Of a DNA stretch of 64,000 nt, positions 25,666 to 35,040 are shown one piece after another. The DNA is taken from positions 1-64,000 of the forward strand of contig JAFAGO010000023.1 of NCBI GenBank assembly GCA_023422635.1. Direction: 5' to 3'. This DNA is from Bacteroidota bacterium (lineage in GTDB: Bacteria > Bacteroidota > Bacteroidia > Flavobacteriales > Weeksellaceae). The notes beneath the pieces are model-generated. The model was not told where the DNA came from, did no database searches, and worked only from the letters and a program-made list of their open reading frames with translations. The number at the start of each line of letters is the position of its first letter. Positions within the stretch are counted from its first letter, which is position 1. The position numbers and the translations under genes are program-made.

Positions 25666-28479
25666 TTATGTAACAATATTAATAATTTTTTTCGGTACAA
25701 TAATTATTTTTTTCGGGTTATTTCCGTCGAGATGATTAATGACACGTTTTTCTTGTAAAATCAATTCCTCAATGGCTTTAGGATGCATTTCAGCGGGTAA
25801 TAAAAGTTTGAATTTCATCTTTCCATTGAAGCTAACAGGATACTCTATTTCGTCTTCAATTAAATATTGTTCATCCAGTTGAGGGAAAGGTTCCTCTTCA
25901 ACACTTTGTTCATTCCCCAATAAACTCCAAAGTTCTTCGGTAATATGTGGCGCATAAGGAGATACCAAAACTGCTAAAGGTTCTAAAATAGCTCTTTTGT
26001 TGGTTTTTAATTTCTGAAGCTCATTAACCGCAATCATGAATTGCGAAACAGAAGTGTTGAATGAAAAATTCTGAACATCATATAAAAACTTCTTTATAAG
26101 CGTGTGCAAGACTTTGTATTCCTCTTTGGTTGGTTGTTCTTCGGAAACCTGAAATTCTTCCCCATCAAAATAGAGATTGTAGAATTTCTTCAAGAAACCG
26201 TAAACACCACTTAACCCTTGTGTATTCCAAGGTTTAGATTGCTCTAATGGGCCTAAAAACATTTCGTACAAACGCAAACAATCCGCTCCATATTCTTCAC
26301 AAATATCATCCGGATTAACGACGTTATATTTGGATTTGGACATTTTTTCTACTTCACGCTCGGTGATGTATTTGCCATTTTCAAGAATAAATTCTGCTTC
26401 TGCAAACTCAGGTCTCCAAGCTCGAAATTTTTCAACATCCAATTCATCTGAAGTTCCTTTAAGCAATGCAACATCAACGTGAATTTTTTGCGTTGAATAA
26501 TCCCCTACCAAACCTTTTGAAACAAATTGATTCGTTCCATCAATTCTAAAAACAAAAGCACTCATTCCCAAAATCATCCCTTGGTTGATTAATTTTTGGA
26601 AAGGCTCATCTTGATTGATAAATCCTCGATCCTTCAAGAACATATTCCAAAAGCGCGAATACAAAAGATGTCCTGTTGCATGCTCGCTACCACCGATGTA
26701 TAAATCGACTTGTCCCCAATAATCTGAAACCTCTTTTTGGCAAAACGTTTCGTTATCGTGCGGATCCATATAGCGTAGAAAATACCAAGAACTTCCTGCC
26801 CAACCAGGCATTGTTGAAAGTTCAATCGGGAAAATAGTTTCATTATTGATTAAATCTACATCAACAATTTTTCCATTAATTTCGTCCCAAGCAAATGTCT
26901 TTGCATTCCCTAATGGTGGATCTCCATCTTCTGTTGGTAAATATTTTTCCACCTCAGGAAGTTCAAGTGGCAATGCACTAACGGGTAAGGTATACGGCAT
27001 TCCTCCTTTATAATAAATAGGAACTGGTTCTCCCCAATAGCGTTGTCTTGAAAATATCGCATCGCGTTGTCTGTAATTCGTTGTTCTGTGCCCAATACCT
27101 CGGCTTTCAATTTCGCTGATGATTTTTGATTTGGCATCTGTATAATTAAGACCGTCTAGAAATTCAGAATTTACACAAACTGAATCTTTAGAATCATAAG
27201 ATTCTTCTTGTAAATCCACATCACATTGAATGACTCCAATGATTTCTAAACCAAATTTTTTAGCGAAACGGTGGTCACGATCATCATGCGCCGGAACAGC
27301 CATTACCGCTCCCGTTCCATAACCCATCAAAACATAATCGGAAATGTATACTGGTATTTTTTTGCCTGTAAAAGGATTTATAGCATAACTTCCTGTAAAA
27401 GCGCCGGAAACGGATTTTACATCGGCAAGTCGATCGCGTTCTGTTTTTTTAGAAGTTTCTTCAATATACGCACTAACCTCAGCAAGTTGAGCATCGGTTG
27501 TAATTTGCTCTACCAATGGGTTTTCTGGAGCTAAAACCATAAATGTTGCACCAAAAATAGTATCAGGCCTAGTGGTAAAAACTTCTATTTTTTCAATGGA
27601 ATTATCAACTTCGAACACCACTGAAGCGCCTTGTGACTTACCAATCCAATATTCCTGCGCATCTTTTAAAGGTTGAGGCCAATCTAATTTTTGTAAACCT
27701 TGCAGCAATCTTTCAGAATATGCAGTGATACGCATGCTCCACTGCATCATTTTCTTCTGAAACACAGGATAACCTCCACGTTCGGATTTACCATCTTTCA
27801 CCTCATCATTTGCCAAAACGGTTCCCAAAGCAGGACACCAATTAACGGTGGTTTCTGCACGGTACGCCAAACGATAATTTAAAAGTAAATCTTGCTGATC
27901 CAAATCAGAAGCATTCTTCCAATCCTCCGCAGTAAAATGTAATACATCGTTTTGAGCAGCAAAAAGATCTTTCGTTCCCTTTTCTTCGAAATGCTGAATT
28001 AAAGTAGAAATCGGTTCTGCCTGATCTTTTGATTGATTATACCAAGAATGGAAAAGTTCTATAAAAATCCATTGTGTCCATTTATAATAACTAGGATCCG
28101 ATGTTCTTATTTCCCGAGACCAATCAAAGGAAAAACCAATTCTTCGTAATTGTTCTTCATAACGATTGATGTTATTTTCGGTAGTAATGGCAGGGTGTTG
28201 CCCTGTTTGTATTGCATATTGCTCCGCTGGCAAACCAAATGAATCATAGCCAACAGGGTGCAACACGTTAAAACCTTGATGCCTTTTAAACCTTGCATAA
28301 ATATCAGATGCGATGTACCCAAGTGGATGCCCAACGTGTAAACCCGCTCCAGAAGGATACGGAAACATATCGAGTACATAAAATTTAGGTTTAGTACTAG
28401 AGTTAGAAGTTTTATAAGTTTGGTTTTCTTCCCAGTAATTTTGCCATTTTTTTTCTATCTGCTGGTGGTCGTAGAACAT
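25666..28479 (-). CDS. leuS: Leucyl-tRNA synthetase
   Basis: 937 residues, normal for Bacteroidetes. Class I hallmarks are the HVGHP version of HIGH at residues 48-52 (GLHVGHPLGY) and KMSKSKYN at about 711-718. The editing (CP1) domain between them contains TTRPDTIFGATFMVLAP and the GTGAVMAVPAHDDRD motif. It charges tRNA-Leu and removes mischarged amino acids. It is a single-gene unit between the TonB operon and a divergent glycosyltransferase gene. Confidence 0.97.
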   Translation of the reverse strand: MFYDHQQIEKKWQNYWEENQTYKTSNSSTKPKFYVLDMFPYPSGAGLHVGHPLGYIASDIYARFKRHQGFNVLHPVGYDSFGLPAEQYAIQTGQHPAITTENNINRYEEQLRRIGFSFDWSREIRTSDPSYYKWTQWIFIELFHSWYNQSKDQAEPISTLIQHFEEKGTKDLFAAQNDVLHFTAEDWKNASDLDQQDLLLNYRLAYRAETTVNWCPALGTVLANDEVKDGKSERGGYPVFQKKMMQWSMRITAYSERLLQGLQKLDWPQPLKDAQEYWIGKSQGASVVFEVDNSIEKIEVFTTRPDTIFGATFMVLAPENPLVEQITTDAQLAEVSAYIEETSKKTERDRLADVKSVSGAFTGSYAINPFTGKKIPVYISDYVLMGYGTGAVMAVPAHDDRDHRFAKKFGLEIIGVIQCDVDLQEESYDSKDSVCVNSEFLDGLNYTDAKSKIISEIESRGIGHRTTNYRQRDAIFSRQRYWGEPVPIYYKGGMPYTLPVSALPLELPEVEKYLPTEDGDPPLGNAKTFAWDEINGKIVDVDLINNETIFPIELSTMPGWAGSSWYFLRYMDPHDNETFCQKEVSDYWGQVDLYIGGSEHATGHLLYSRFWNMFLKDRGFINQDEPFQKLINQGMILGMSAFVFRIDGTNQFVSKGLVGDYSTQKIHVDVALLKGTSDELDVEKFRAWRPEFAEAEFILENGKYITEREVEKMSKSKYNVVNPDDICEEYGADCLRLYEMFLGPLEQSKPWNTQGLSGVYGFLKKFYNLYFDGEEFQVSEEQPTKEEYKVLHTLIKKFLYDVQNFSFNTSVSQFMIAVNELQKLKTNKRAILEPLAVLVSPYAPHITEELWSLLGNEQSVEEEPFPQLDEQYLIEDEIEYPVSFNGKMKFKLLLPAEMHPKAIEELILQEKRVINHLDGNNPKKIIIVPKKIINIVT

Positions 28480-28649
28480 CGTATTTATTTAATTTAGTTG
28501 TTTGCCAAAGTAAAAATCTCCATTTTAATGCTTTAACAAAGTAATTGACTGCACAAATTTACTATTTTGAAGGGAATTCACAATTTTAATTATCGCCTCA
28601 TTTTTAAAGAATAATGATTTTATAAAATCCTTCCGTTTTAGAATTTATT

Positions 28650-28657
28650 TACCTTTG
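28650..28657 (+). promoter_or_regulatory. -7 box for the glycosyltransferase at 28.7 kb
   Basis: TACCTTTG, an exact TAnnTTTG match, ends 15 bases before the ATG at 28673. Confidence 0.5.
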
Positions 28658-28672
28658 TAGAAAATAACACAA

Positions 28673-29425
28673 ATGCCGGAAGTTTCCATCATTACTCCCG
28701 TTTACAATTCAGCCCAATTTATCCGCGAAACGATAAATTCCGTATTAAACCAAAGTTTTACCGATTGGGAATGGTGTATTGCCGATGATGCATCTAAAGA
28801 TCATTCCACTGAAATTATTAAAAGTTTTAATGATCCAAGAATTAAATTAATTGTTGCCGAGAAAAATGGTGGTGCAGGATTCGCCAGAAACCATGCCCTT
28901 GAAAAGGCTTCTGGAAGATATATCACCTTTTTGGATGCCGACGATTATTGGGAGCCCAATTTTCTTGAGGAAATGCTTCATTTCATGAAAGAAGAAAAAG
29001 CCGAGCTCGCCTACTCTAATTACGCACGTTGTGATGAAAACATGCAACCAAAGATTGACGATTTCAAGGCAGACACCGTTGTTACTTTTAACAATTTACT
29101 AAAAACATGTCGCCTTTCTTTACTAAGTTCGATGTACGATTCTAAAAGAGTTGGAAAAGAATTTTTTCCTGTTGGAAGCAAACGGGAAGATCACGTAATG
29201 TGGCTCAACCTTCTAAAAAAAATACCTGAAGGAAAACCACTACCAAAAACAATGGCCAAGTATCGAATGCACGCGACAAGCATTTCGAGAAAGAAAACCA
29301 ATATAATGCTCGATCAATATTTGGTATATAAAGATTACATGAAATTTTCAACTCTGAAATCTTTATATTACACCGCAAATTGGGCCGTTAATGGCTTTAT
29401 GAAATATTCAAAACTATTTAATTGA
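28673..29425 (+). CDS. Family 2 glycosyltransferase
   Basis: 250 residues with the GT-A fold. The nucleotide-sugar site begins with SIITPVYNSAQFI, the IADDASKDHS segment follows, and the metal-binding DxD is DADD at about residues 86-89 (ITFLDADDYWEP). No membrane helix is clear. The acceptor is probably a surface polysaccharide or LPS core sugar; the neighbour is waaA, whose gene converges with it. The last 8 bases overlap the 3' end of waaA. Confidence 0.88.
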   Translation: MPEVSIITPVYNSAQFIRETINSVLNQSFTDWEWCIADDASKDHSTEIIKSFNDPRIKLIVAEKNGGAGFARNHALEKASGRYITFLDADDYWEPNFLEEMLHFMKEEKAELAYSNYARCDENMQPKIDDFKADTVVTFNNLLKTCRLSLLSSMYDSKRVGKEFFPVGSKREDHVMWLNLLKKIPEGKPLPKTMAKYRMHATSISRKKTNIMLDQYLVYKDYMKFSTLKSLYYTANWAVNGFMKYSKLFN

Positions 29426-30674
29426 TGCGTTGCTTGTAATCGCTCATCATTTTCTGAAAAACAATTTCTGCAGCGTTTGGTTGCATCATAATGAAGTTTT
29501 GGGCATTTTGTCCCATTTGTTTCATTAAATCTTCTTTTTTCAACAATTCAAGAATGTATTTTGAAGCAAAAAATTCATCCTCGAATGTTTTACCGCCTCT
29601 TCCTGCAATTAATGCATCGGCTTCCGGATTCTTTTTATAGTGATTTCCAAACAAAACAGGAACACCGAAAACAGCAGCTTCTAAAATATTATGCAAACCT
29701 GCAGAATGAAAACCGCCTCCTACAACAGCAACATCTGCATAAGAATATAATTTGGAAAGCAAACCAATACTATCAATAATAAGCACTTGCGCATTATCCA
29801 TATAAAGGCGATCCAGCTTAATCATTTCGGAATATAAAACCGCGTTTGGAAATGCTTTTTTCAAAACCTCCACTCTTTTAAGATCGTGTGGAGCAAGGAT
29901 GAGTTTGATATCCTTTCGCGAAGTTGCCAAAATTTCAGCAATCCGCTCTTCCGCTTGCCAAGAACTTCCAAAAACAACAGTCGTCATTTTTTCTTTAAAA
30001 TTATTGATAAAAGGAACGGTATTATCTCTTTGTAAATTCTGCCGAACACGATCGTAACGGGTGTCACCAGAGGTGGTAGCATTTGTAATTCCGATTTTCT
30101 TGGCAAGAATTGATGATTTTTCGGTTTGATGAAAAAACCAATCGATATTTTGTTTTAAATTCTCTACAAACCACTTTCCGTACGGTTTAAAGAAAACTTG
30201 TTTTTTATAGAAATACGCCGATACCGCATATGTACTGGCTCCACTTTTTTTTATTTCTTCCAGAATATTGTACCAAAAATCATACTTAATTGTAAAGAAT
30301 ATTTCGATATTCAATTTGCGCACAAATTCTTCCGTCCAAGGTTCGCGATCAAAAGGTAGGTAACAAATTGCATCTGCAAAAGTTCCTTTTTTTCGAATAT
30401 TTTCGTAGCCAGAAGGCGAAAAAAAAGTGACCAAAAATTGATGTTCAGGAAAATTTCTTTTCAATTTTTCCAATACCGGAAGTCCCTGTTCATATTCCCC
30501 TAAACTTGCAGCATGCATCCAAATTACAGGTTTATCTGATTGAATATTTTTTTCTATTATTTCACAGCTTTGTCTTCTTCCAGCCAAGCCACGTTTCAAT
30601 TTATAATTAAAAACAGCTCCTATTTTGAAACTAGTTACGAAAAGACTGATAAAAATATTATAGATGCGTTTCAA
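29418..30674 (-). CDS. waaA: 3-deoxy-D-manno-octulosonic acid (Kdo) transferase
   Basis: 418 residues. WaaA/KdtA adds Kdo to lipid IVA, the inner step of LPS assembly. Recognisable parts are the N-terminal anchor with KRGLAGRR (about residues 27-34), VIWMHAASLGEYEQGLPV (about 50-67), FFSPSGYENIRKKG, and the C-terminal GGGFHSAGLHNILEAAVFGVPVLFG with the conserved GxxNxLEAA pattern. Last gene of an apparent three-gene run (NlpC/P60, DUF1648, waaA), with 15 bases before it. Confidence 0.93.
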   Translation of the reverse strand: MKRIYNIFISLFVTSFKIGAVFNYKLKRGLAGRRQSCEIIEKNIQSDKPVIWMHAASLGEYEQGLPVLEKLKRNFPEHQFLVTFFSPSGYENIRKKGTFADAICYLPFDREPWTEEFVRKLNIEIFFTIKYDFWYNILEEIKKSGASTYAVSAYFYKKQVFFKPYGKWFVENLKQNIDWFFHQTEKSSILAKKIGITNATTSGDTRYDRVRQNLQRDNTVPFINNFKEKMTTVVFGSSWQAEERIAEILATSRKDIKLILAPHDLKRVEVLKKAFPNAVLYSEMIKLDRLYMDNAQVLIIDSIGLLSKLYSYADVAVVGGGFHSAGLHNILEAAVFGVPVLFGNHYKKNPEADALIAGRGGKTFEDEFFASKYILELLKKEDLMKQMGQNAQNFIMMQPNAAEIVFQKMMSDYKQRIN

Positions 30675-30689
30675 AAGAAAAATTTAGCT

Positions 30690-31154
30690 TTAATGAATTT
30701 CGTGAATTTTATTTTTAGCGTAGATAAAATACCCTACAATGGTAAGCATCAAAAGTACCACTAAAACAGTGGAAATGCTTGAGAGTCTCGTGTAATAACC
30801 GTTTGCAACCAAAATGCTTTCTGTAGCAATATCAGCAATAAACAGTAAAATATAGATCAATATAATTTTTACGAATCGATTGGTGATTTGTCTGTTATGG
30901 TTCATCGCTGATGATTCCTTTATCATTTTAGCTTCTTTTTGCTTTGCAACATATTTCATACAATAGAAAATACCCGTTGCCACAACTGGAAGTGCAAGAA
31001 TCCAAAATCGATTTCCATAAGAATCAGGTCGCCCATCAAGATTAAAATGAAGCGGAATATTTTTGGGCAACGACATTACATTAATCGCTGTAAAAAGCCA
31101 AATGTACACCAGCACAATAAAGCCGATCGAATTAAGTATTTTGTTTGCAACCAT
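30690..31154 (-). CDS. DUF1648-containing membrane protein
   Basis: 154 residues with four hydrophobic segments (about 8-28, 48-68, 90-110, 122-145). The stretch LPKNIPLHFNLDGRPDSYGNR matches the DUF1648 core (IPxHxxxxGxxD), otherwise known from SdpI-like membrane proteins. Function is unknown; some relatives act in immunity or signalling. Placed 11 bases after the NlpC/P60 stop and 15 bases before waaA, so it is likely co-transcribed with both. Confidence 0.75.
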   Translation of the reverse strand: MVANKILNSIGFIVLVYIWLFTAINVMSLPKNIPLHFNLDGRPDSYGNRFWILALPVVATGIFYCMKYVAKQKEAKMIKESSAMNHNRQITNRFVKIILIYILLFIADIATESILVANGYYTRLSSISTVLVVLLMLTIVGYFIYAKNKIHEIH

Positions 31155-31165
31155 TGATTGAAAAA

Positions 31166-31888
31166 TTATTCCGAAAGCACTCTTCGAACAAAACGAAGCT
31201 TGTGCGTGTGCTGATTGCGTTCGGTATTAAAAATTCCAGAACTATCCAGTTCATCAATTCGAACTTTGCCCGAACAATGGATAATTTGTTGATTTCCAAG
31301 CATAATTCCCACATGAACCACTTTCCCTTCTTCATCCTCGAAAAAAGCAAGATCACCAGGCACACTTTCTTCCACAAAAGTGAGCGCTTCGCCAACTTCT
31401 GCTTGTTGATCAGAGTTTCGTGGCAATTTAATTCCATGAACTTTAAAAACCAATTGCACAAAACCACTGCAGTCAACAGCAAAAAAACTTTTTCCACCCC
31501 ATAAATACGGTGTGTTTAAAAATTCTTTAGCGATACGCACAATGCTTTCTTGCAACGAGCCATTGGGACGTGATGACCGAATTGGGAAATCTACTTCAGA
31601 TCCTATCGATAGCAACAATTTGCCATTATCAACCGTTTCTGAAATAAAGTTTTCATGAACGATAAAATATGCGCGATTTTCCCATTGTTCTTTTGAAAGA
31701 AACTTGAGTTGTTGATCCGTAATCCATCCTTCATACCCATCAAAATCCACTCTTATTTTAAGCCAACCTTTTTGCTTTTCCAAAACCGTACAGGTTTCGC
31801 CGTACAAAAGCTGAGTAACCATTTCAGATTGCTCAAAAGGCGTTTCCCGAAGCGGAGCAACCGATACCGAACAGATCGCTTTATTCAT
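31166..31888 (-). CDS. NlpC/P60-family peptidoglycan hydrolase
   Basis: 240 residues. The N-terminal half (about 1-115) has SH3b-like strands (SEMVTQLLYGETCTVLEKQKGWLKIRVD followed by YEGWIT). The C-terminal half is a C40 peptidase: the catalytic Cys in VDCSGFVQLVF (about residue 138), the His in HVGIMLGNQ (about 197) and a further polar residue in IIHCSG. These enzymes cut between D-Glu and a diamino acid in peptidoglycan stems. No signal peptide is visible, so it may act in the cytoplasm on recycled muropeptides or need another export route. Follows the O-methyltransferase gene. Confidence 0.88.
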   Translation of the reverse strand: MNKAICSVSVAPLRETPFEQSEMVTQLLYGETCTVLEKQKGWLKIRVDFDGYEGWITDQQLKFLSKEQWENRAYFIVHENFISETVDNGKLLLSIGSEVDFPIRSSRPNGSLQESIVRIAKEFLNTPYLWGGKSFFAVDCSGFVQLVFKVHGIKLPRNSDQQAEVGEALTFVEESVPGDLAFFEDEEGKVVHVGIMLGNQQIIHCSGKVRIDELDSSGIFNTERNQHTHKLRFVRRVLSE

Positions 31889-31920
31889 GTGTTATGAGTG
31901 TCTTTTTGATGATAAGTCTT

Positions 31921-32568
31921 TTATTTTCGCCGAAGCACGTTAAGGCCATCTCGCAAAGGTAAAATAAGATTTTCGAAATCGGGATCTTTTGCCACAATTT
32001 CATTGAGCTCTTTTATTTTTTGCGTAGATTTTTGTTTTGGAGTTTCATCGAGCACTTTCCCGTACCACAAAACATTATCAAAAAGAATGATTGACCCTGA
32101 ACGAGTTCTTGGCTTGATGAGCTTAAAATATTCTACATAATTTTCTTTATCCGCATCAATAAATACGAGATCAAAAACATCTTCTGAAGTTTTTAAGTAG
32201 TCCAATGCATTCTGTAATCGAAAATCGATTTGATTCGAAAATCGACTTTCAGCAAAATATTTTCGGGGCAAGTAAGCCAAATCTTCGTTAACATCAAAAG
32301 TAAGTAACGTTCCATTTTCAGGAAGTCCTTCAGCCAAACAAAGTGCAGCGTATCCTGTAAAAGTTCCGATTTCTAGAATTTTTTCTGGCCTCAAAATTTT
32401 TGATAACATAGAAAGTAAAACCCCTTGCTGATATCCAGAAATCATGTGTGGTTGCGTTGTTTTCTGATAGGTTTCTTTTCTTAATTTCTTGAGTAACTCC
32501 GGTTCTTCGGAGGTATGCAATTCTATATAACGATCCATTTCTGGATTTTGTTCTTCAAAAAAACTCAT
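31921..32568 (-). CDS. O-methyltransferase, SAM-dependent
   Basis: 215 residues of the class I O-methyltransferase family 3 (caffeoyl-CoA/catechol type). Motif I is ILEIGTFTGYAALCLAEGLP (about residues 62-81), then LVFIDADKENYVEYFKL (about 134-150) with the metal-binding Asp, and LFDNVLWYGKVLD. Metal-dependent methyl transfer to a hydroxyl group is expected. The substrate is not evident. It lies 32 bases ahead of the NlpC/P60 gene. Confidence 0.88.
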   Translation of the reverse strand: MSFFEEQNPEMDRYIELHTSEEPELLKKLRKETYQKTTQPHMISGYQQGVLLSMLSKILRPEKILEIGTFTGYAALCLAEGLPENGTLLTFDVNEDLAYLPRKYFAESRFSNQIDFRLQNALDYLKTSEDVFDLVFIDADKENYVEYFKLIKPRTRSGSIILFDNVLWYGKVLDETPKQKSTQKIKELNEIVAKDPDFENLILPLRDGLNVLRRK

Positions 32569-32603
32569 ATAAAAAGGTATTGTAAATCAAAGATATAAAA
32601 TAA

Positions 32604-32640
32604 AAAAACTTTGCCGAAGTATAACGCTCCGGCAAAGTTT
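32604..32640 (-). terminator. Terminator of the OmpA-family gene
   Basis: AAACTTTGCCG (32606-32616) pairs with CGGCAAAGTTT (32630-32640) around a 13-base loop, with A-runs that become T-runs on the minus strand. It lies 24 bases beyond the stop. Confidence 0.75.
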
Positions 32641-32664
32641 CATCTTCGTCAATCGACGGTAGTT

Positions 32665-33498
32665 TTATTTAACAGGAGCAATATCCATCAATTTCATAAA
32701 CTCATCAAGTTTAGGCATAATGATGATTTCTGTTCTTCTGTTCTCCGCACGTCCAGAAACGGATGCGTTGGTTGTTTTGGGATTGTACTCACTTCTACCT
32801 CCCGCTGTAATTCTATTAGGATTTACTCCAAATTTTGTTTGCAGGATTTTTGCAACCGATGTTGCACGAAGTGCAGAAAGATCCCAATTGTCTTTCGGTA
32901 AATTACTAGAATTCAATGGTACGTTATCGGTATTTCCTTCGATTAAAACAGAATATGTATCGTAATCGTTTACTACTTGCGCCACTTTACCTAACACTTC
33001 TTGCGCAGCAGGAAGAATATTGTAATCGCCTGTTTTATACAACATTTTGTCGGAAAGTGAAATCATTACCACTCCTTTCAACACTTTAACATTTACATCA
33101 TCGTCTGCAATATTATCCAAAGAACGTTTTAGCTTGTTGGAAAGCGCCAAATTTAAACTATCGTTTTTAGAGTTGGTAGAAATTAACTGCTTAATATATT
33201 TGTTAGAAGAGTTGATTTCGCCCACCAATTTATCAATATTTGCAGAAGAAGCGCCTGTATTGCTCAAACACGCATCCAATGATGTTTTTAGAGCATCATT
33301 TTGATTTTTAAGCAAATTATTCTCGCTGCTTAATCCTGAATTTTGCGATTTTAAATCCTGAATTTCACGCTGTCTTTCTGCGAGATTTTCAATACTCTGT
33401 TTGTAATTAAGATTCAGTGCATCATACTGCTTTCTGCTTACGCAGCTCGCTAATGTTAATGCAGCAAAACCTAATGTAAAAGCTTTCAATAATTTCAT
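32665..33498 (-). CDS. OmpA-family outer-membrane lipoprotein
   Basis: 277 residues. The lipoprotein signal ends with LTLASCVSRK (Cys19). A coiled-coil segment (about 20-110; EIQDLKSQNSGL and ENNLLKNQNDALKTS) precedes a C-terminal OmpA domain (about 140-270) with the peptidoglycan-binding pattern GNTDNVPLNSSN, LSALRATSV, and NRITAGGRSEYNPKTTNAS ending with AENRRTEIII. It ties the outer membrane to peptidoglycan. A strong terminator follows. Confidence 0.9.
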   Translation of the reverse strand: MKLLKAFTLGFAALTLASCVSRKQYDALNLNYKQSIENLAERQREIQDLKSQNSGLSSENNLLKNQNDALKTSLDACLSNTGASSANIDKLVGEINSSNKYIKQLISTNSKNDSLNLALSNKLKRSLDNIADDDVNVKVLKGVVMISLSDKMLYKTGDYNILPAAQEVLGKVAQVVNDYDTYSVLIEGNTDNVPLNSSNLPKDNWDLSALRATSVAKILQTKFGVNPNRITAGGRSEYNPKTTNASVSGRAENRRTEIIIMPKLDEFMKLMDIAPVK

Positions 33499-33521
33499 AA
33501 AAAAGTAATTTTATAATATTT

Positions 33522-33529
33522 CAAATGTA
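33522..33529 (-). promoter_or_regulatory. -7 box for the OmpA-family gene
   Basis: CAAATGTA reads TACATTTG on the minus strand, 23 bases before the ATG at 33498. Confidence 0.45.
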
Positions 33530-33553
33530 CAAAAACCTTTTTAAAAGAAGCTT

Positions 33554-33561
33554 TATCTTTG
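33554..33561 (+). promoter_or_regulatory. -7 box for tilS
   Basis: TATCTTTG, an exact TAnnTTTG match, ends 31 bases before the tilS ATG. It is divergent from the OmpA promoter 25 bases away. Confidence 0.5.
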
Positions 33562-33592
33562 CCTTATTTAAGTTTATTTTAAGTTTTTTAAC

Positions 33593-34885
33593 ATGCTTTC
33601 TGAAAAGACTTTTCTTCAGCACCTCAACACAATTCTCAATCAAGAATCCAAAGTTAAAATTCTTCTTGCGGTAAGTGGCGGATCAGATTCGATGGTACTT
33701 TTGCATCTTTTTCGAATTTCGAATTTTGAATTTCAGGTGGCACATATTAATTATAAATTGCGAGGTGAGGAATCGGATTTAGACGAACAATTGGTGAGAA
33801 TATACTGCGAAAAGCACCAAATCCCGTTGCATGTTTATTCCGTTAAAGAGGAAGAAAAGCCAGAAAATTCAATCCAAACTTGGGCGAGAGATTTGCGCTA
33901 TACGTATTTTCGGAACATTGCAAAAGAACAACATCTTGATTTTATTTCAACTGCACATCACCTCAACGATACGTTAGAAACTTTTATTATTAACCTTTCT
34001 AGAGGCAGTGGAATTCGTGGTTTGAGCGGAATTCCTGAAAATGACAATCAAATTATTCGGCCGCTTTTGGGTTTTTCTAAAAAAGAAATTTTGGAATTCG
34101 CGGAGCGTAATGAAATTGAATTTCGGGACGATAAAAGTAATTTTAAAGATGATTATTTGCGCAACCAAATTCGAAACCACATTGTTCCGAAGCTTTTAAA
34201 AACCAATGCAGATTTTTTGACGAATTTCAGCAAAAGCATTCAACTTCTTAAACAAACAAAAACGACCACCGAAGAGTATATTGAAAAAATATACAACGCT
34301 ATTTTTAAGGAAACATCTTCAGAAATTCGCGTTTTGAAAAATGAATTCAGTTCGCAAACTTCTTTTATTCAATTTGAATTGTTTAGAAAATTTGGATTTG
34401 AAAGCAAAAATGAAATTCAGAAAATGCTTACCTCCGAAAACGGAAGCACATTTCAATCGCCCAATTTTGATCTTTGGGTTGTTAGCGACGCTTTCATCTT
34501 TAAAGATGTAAATAAAAAAGAGCGCAAGGAAAAGAAATCGGTAACCTTTTCACATTCAGACACAAACAAAACCCTTTCTCTTTCTGAATTTTCAAAACTT
34601 AAAAAACCTTCGGAAGGAGCTTGGTTATTGAACGCAGACAAAATTCATTTCCCTTTAAAAGTTCGAAGAAGAGAATCTGGAGATGCATTTTATCCGATCG
34701 GCATGGACGGTCGAAAAAAAATATCCAAATATTGTAAAGACGAAAAAATCCCGCCTTTTGATCGAGGTAAAATTTGGATTCTTACGGATGCAAAAAATCA
34801 AATTTTAGGAATTGTTGGATTTCGACAAGACAGAAGATTTGCAGCAACTTTATCAACAGAAAAGGTTTTTAAAATTACATTTTAG
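33593..34885 (+). CDS. tilS: tRNA(Ile)-lysidine synthetase
   Basis: 430 residues. The PP-loop LLAVSGGSDSMVL is at residues 24-36, followed by VAHINYKLRGEESDLD and STAHHLNDTLETF, typical of TilS. The C-terminal domain includes PLKVRRRESGDAFYPIGMDGRKKISKY, the family's tRNA-binding part. TilS changes C34 of the tRNA-Ile2 anticodon to lysidine so that AUA is read as Ile; it is essential. Downstream lies the orphan exbD. Confidence 0.94.
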   Translation: MLSEKTFLQHLNTILNQESKVKILLAVSGGSDSMVLLHLFRISNFEFQVAHINYKLRGEESDLDEQLVRIYCEKHQIPLHVYSVKEEEKPENSIQTWARDLRYTYFRNIAKEQHLDFISTAHHLNDTLETFIINLSRGSGIRGLSGIPENDNQIIRPLLGFSKKEILEFAERNEIEFRDDKSNFKDDYLRNQIRNHIVPKLLKTNADFLTNFSKSIQLLKQTKTTTEEYIEKIYNAIFKETSSEIRVLKNEFSSQTSFIQFELFRKFGFESKNEIQKMLTSENGSTFQSPNFDLWVVSDAFIFKDVNKKERKEKKSVTFSHSDTNKTLSLSEFSKLKKPSEGAWLLNADKIHFPLKVRRRESGDAFYPIGMDGRKKISKYCKDEKIPPFDRGKIWILTDAKNQILGIVGFRQDRRFAATLSTEKVFKITF

Positions 34886-34990
34886 TCACAGAAAATACTA
34901 AAATTTCCAAAAGAAAGAAGACGAATTTAAATTAATTTAAAAATAACAAGCAAAAAGGTATATAATTTGCATCTAAAACTGAAATTCACT

Positions 34991-35019
34991 GCCATAAATT
35001 TTTATTTATGGTTTTTTGT
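34991..35019 (+). other. Hairpin with T tail upstream of the orphan exbD
   Basis: CCATAAAT (34992-34999) can pair with ATTTATGG (35004-35011) across a four-base loop, followed by TTTTTTG. It is about 107 bases after the tilS stop and 30 bases before the exbD ATG. It could end tilS transcription or act as a leader structure for exbD. Confidence 0.5.
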
Positions 35020-35040
35020 TTCACTTTTAAATAATACGTT

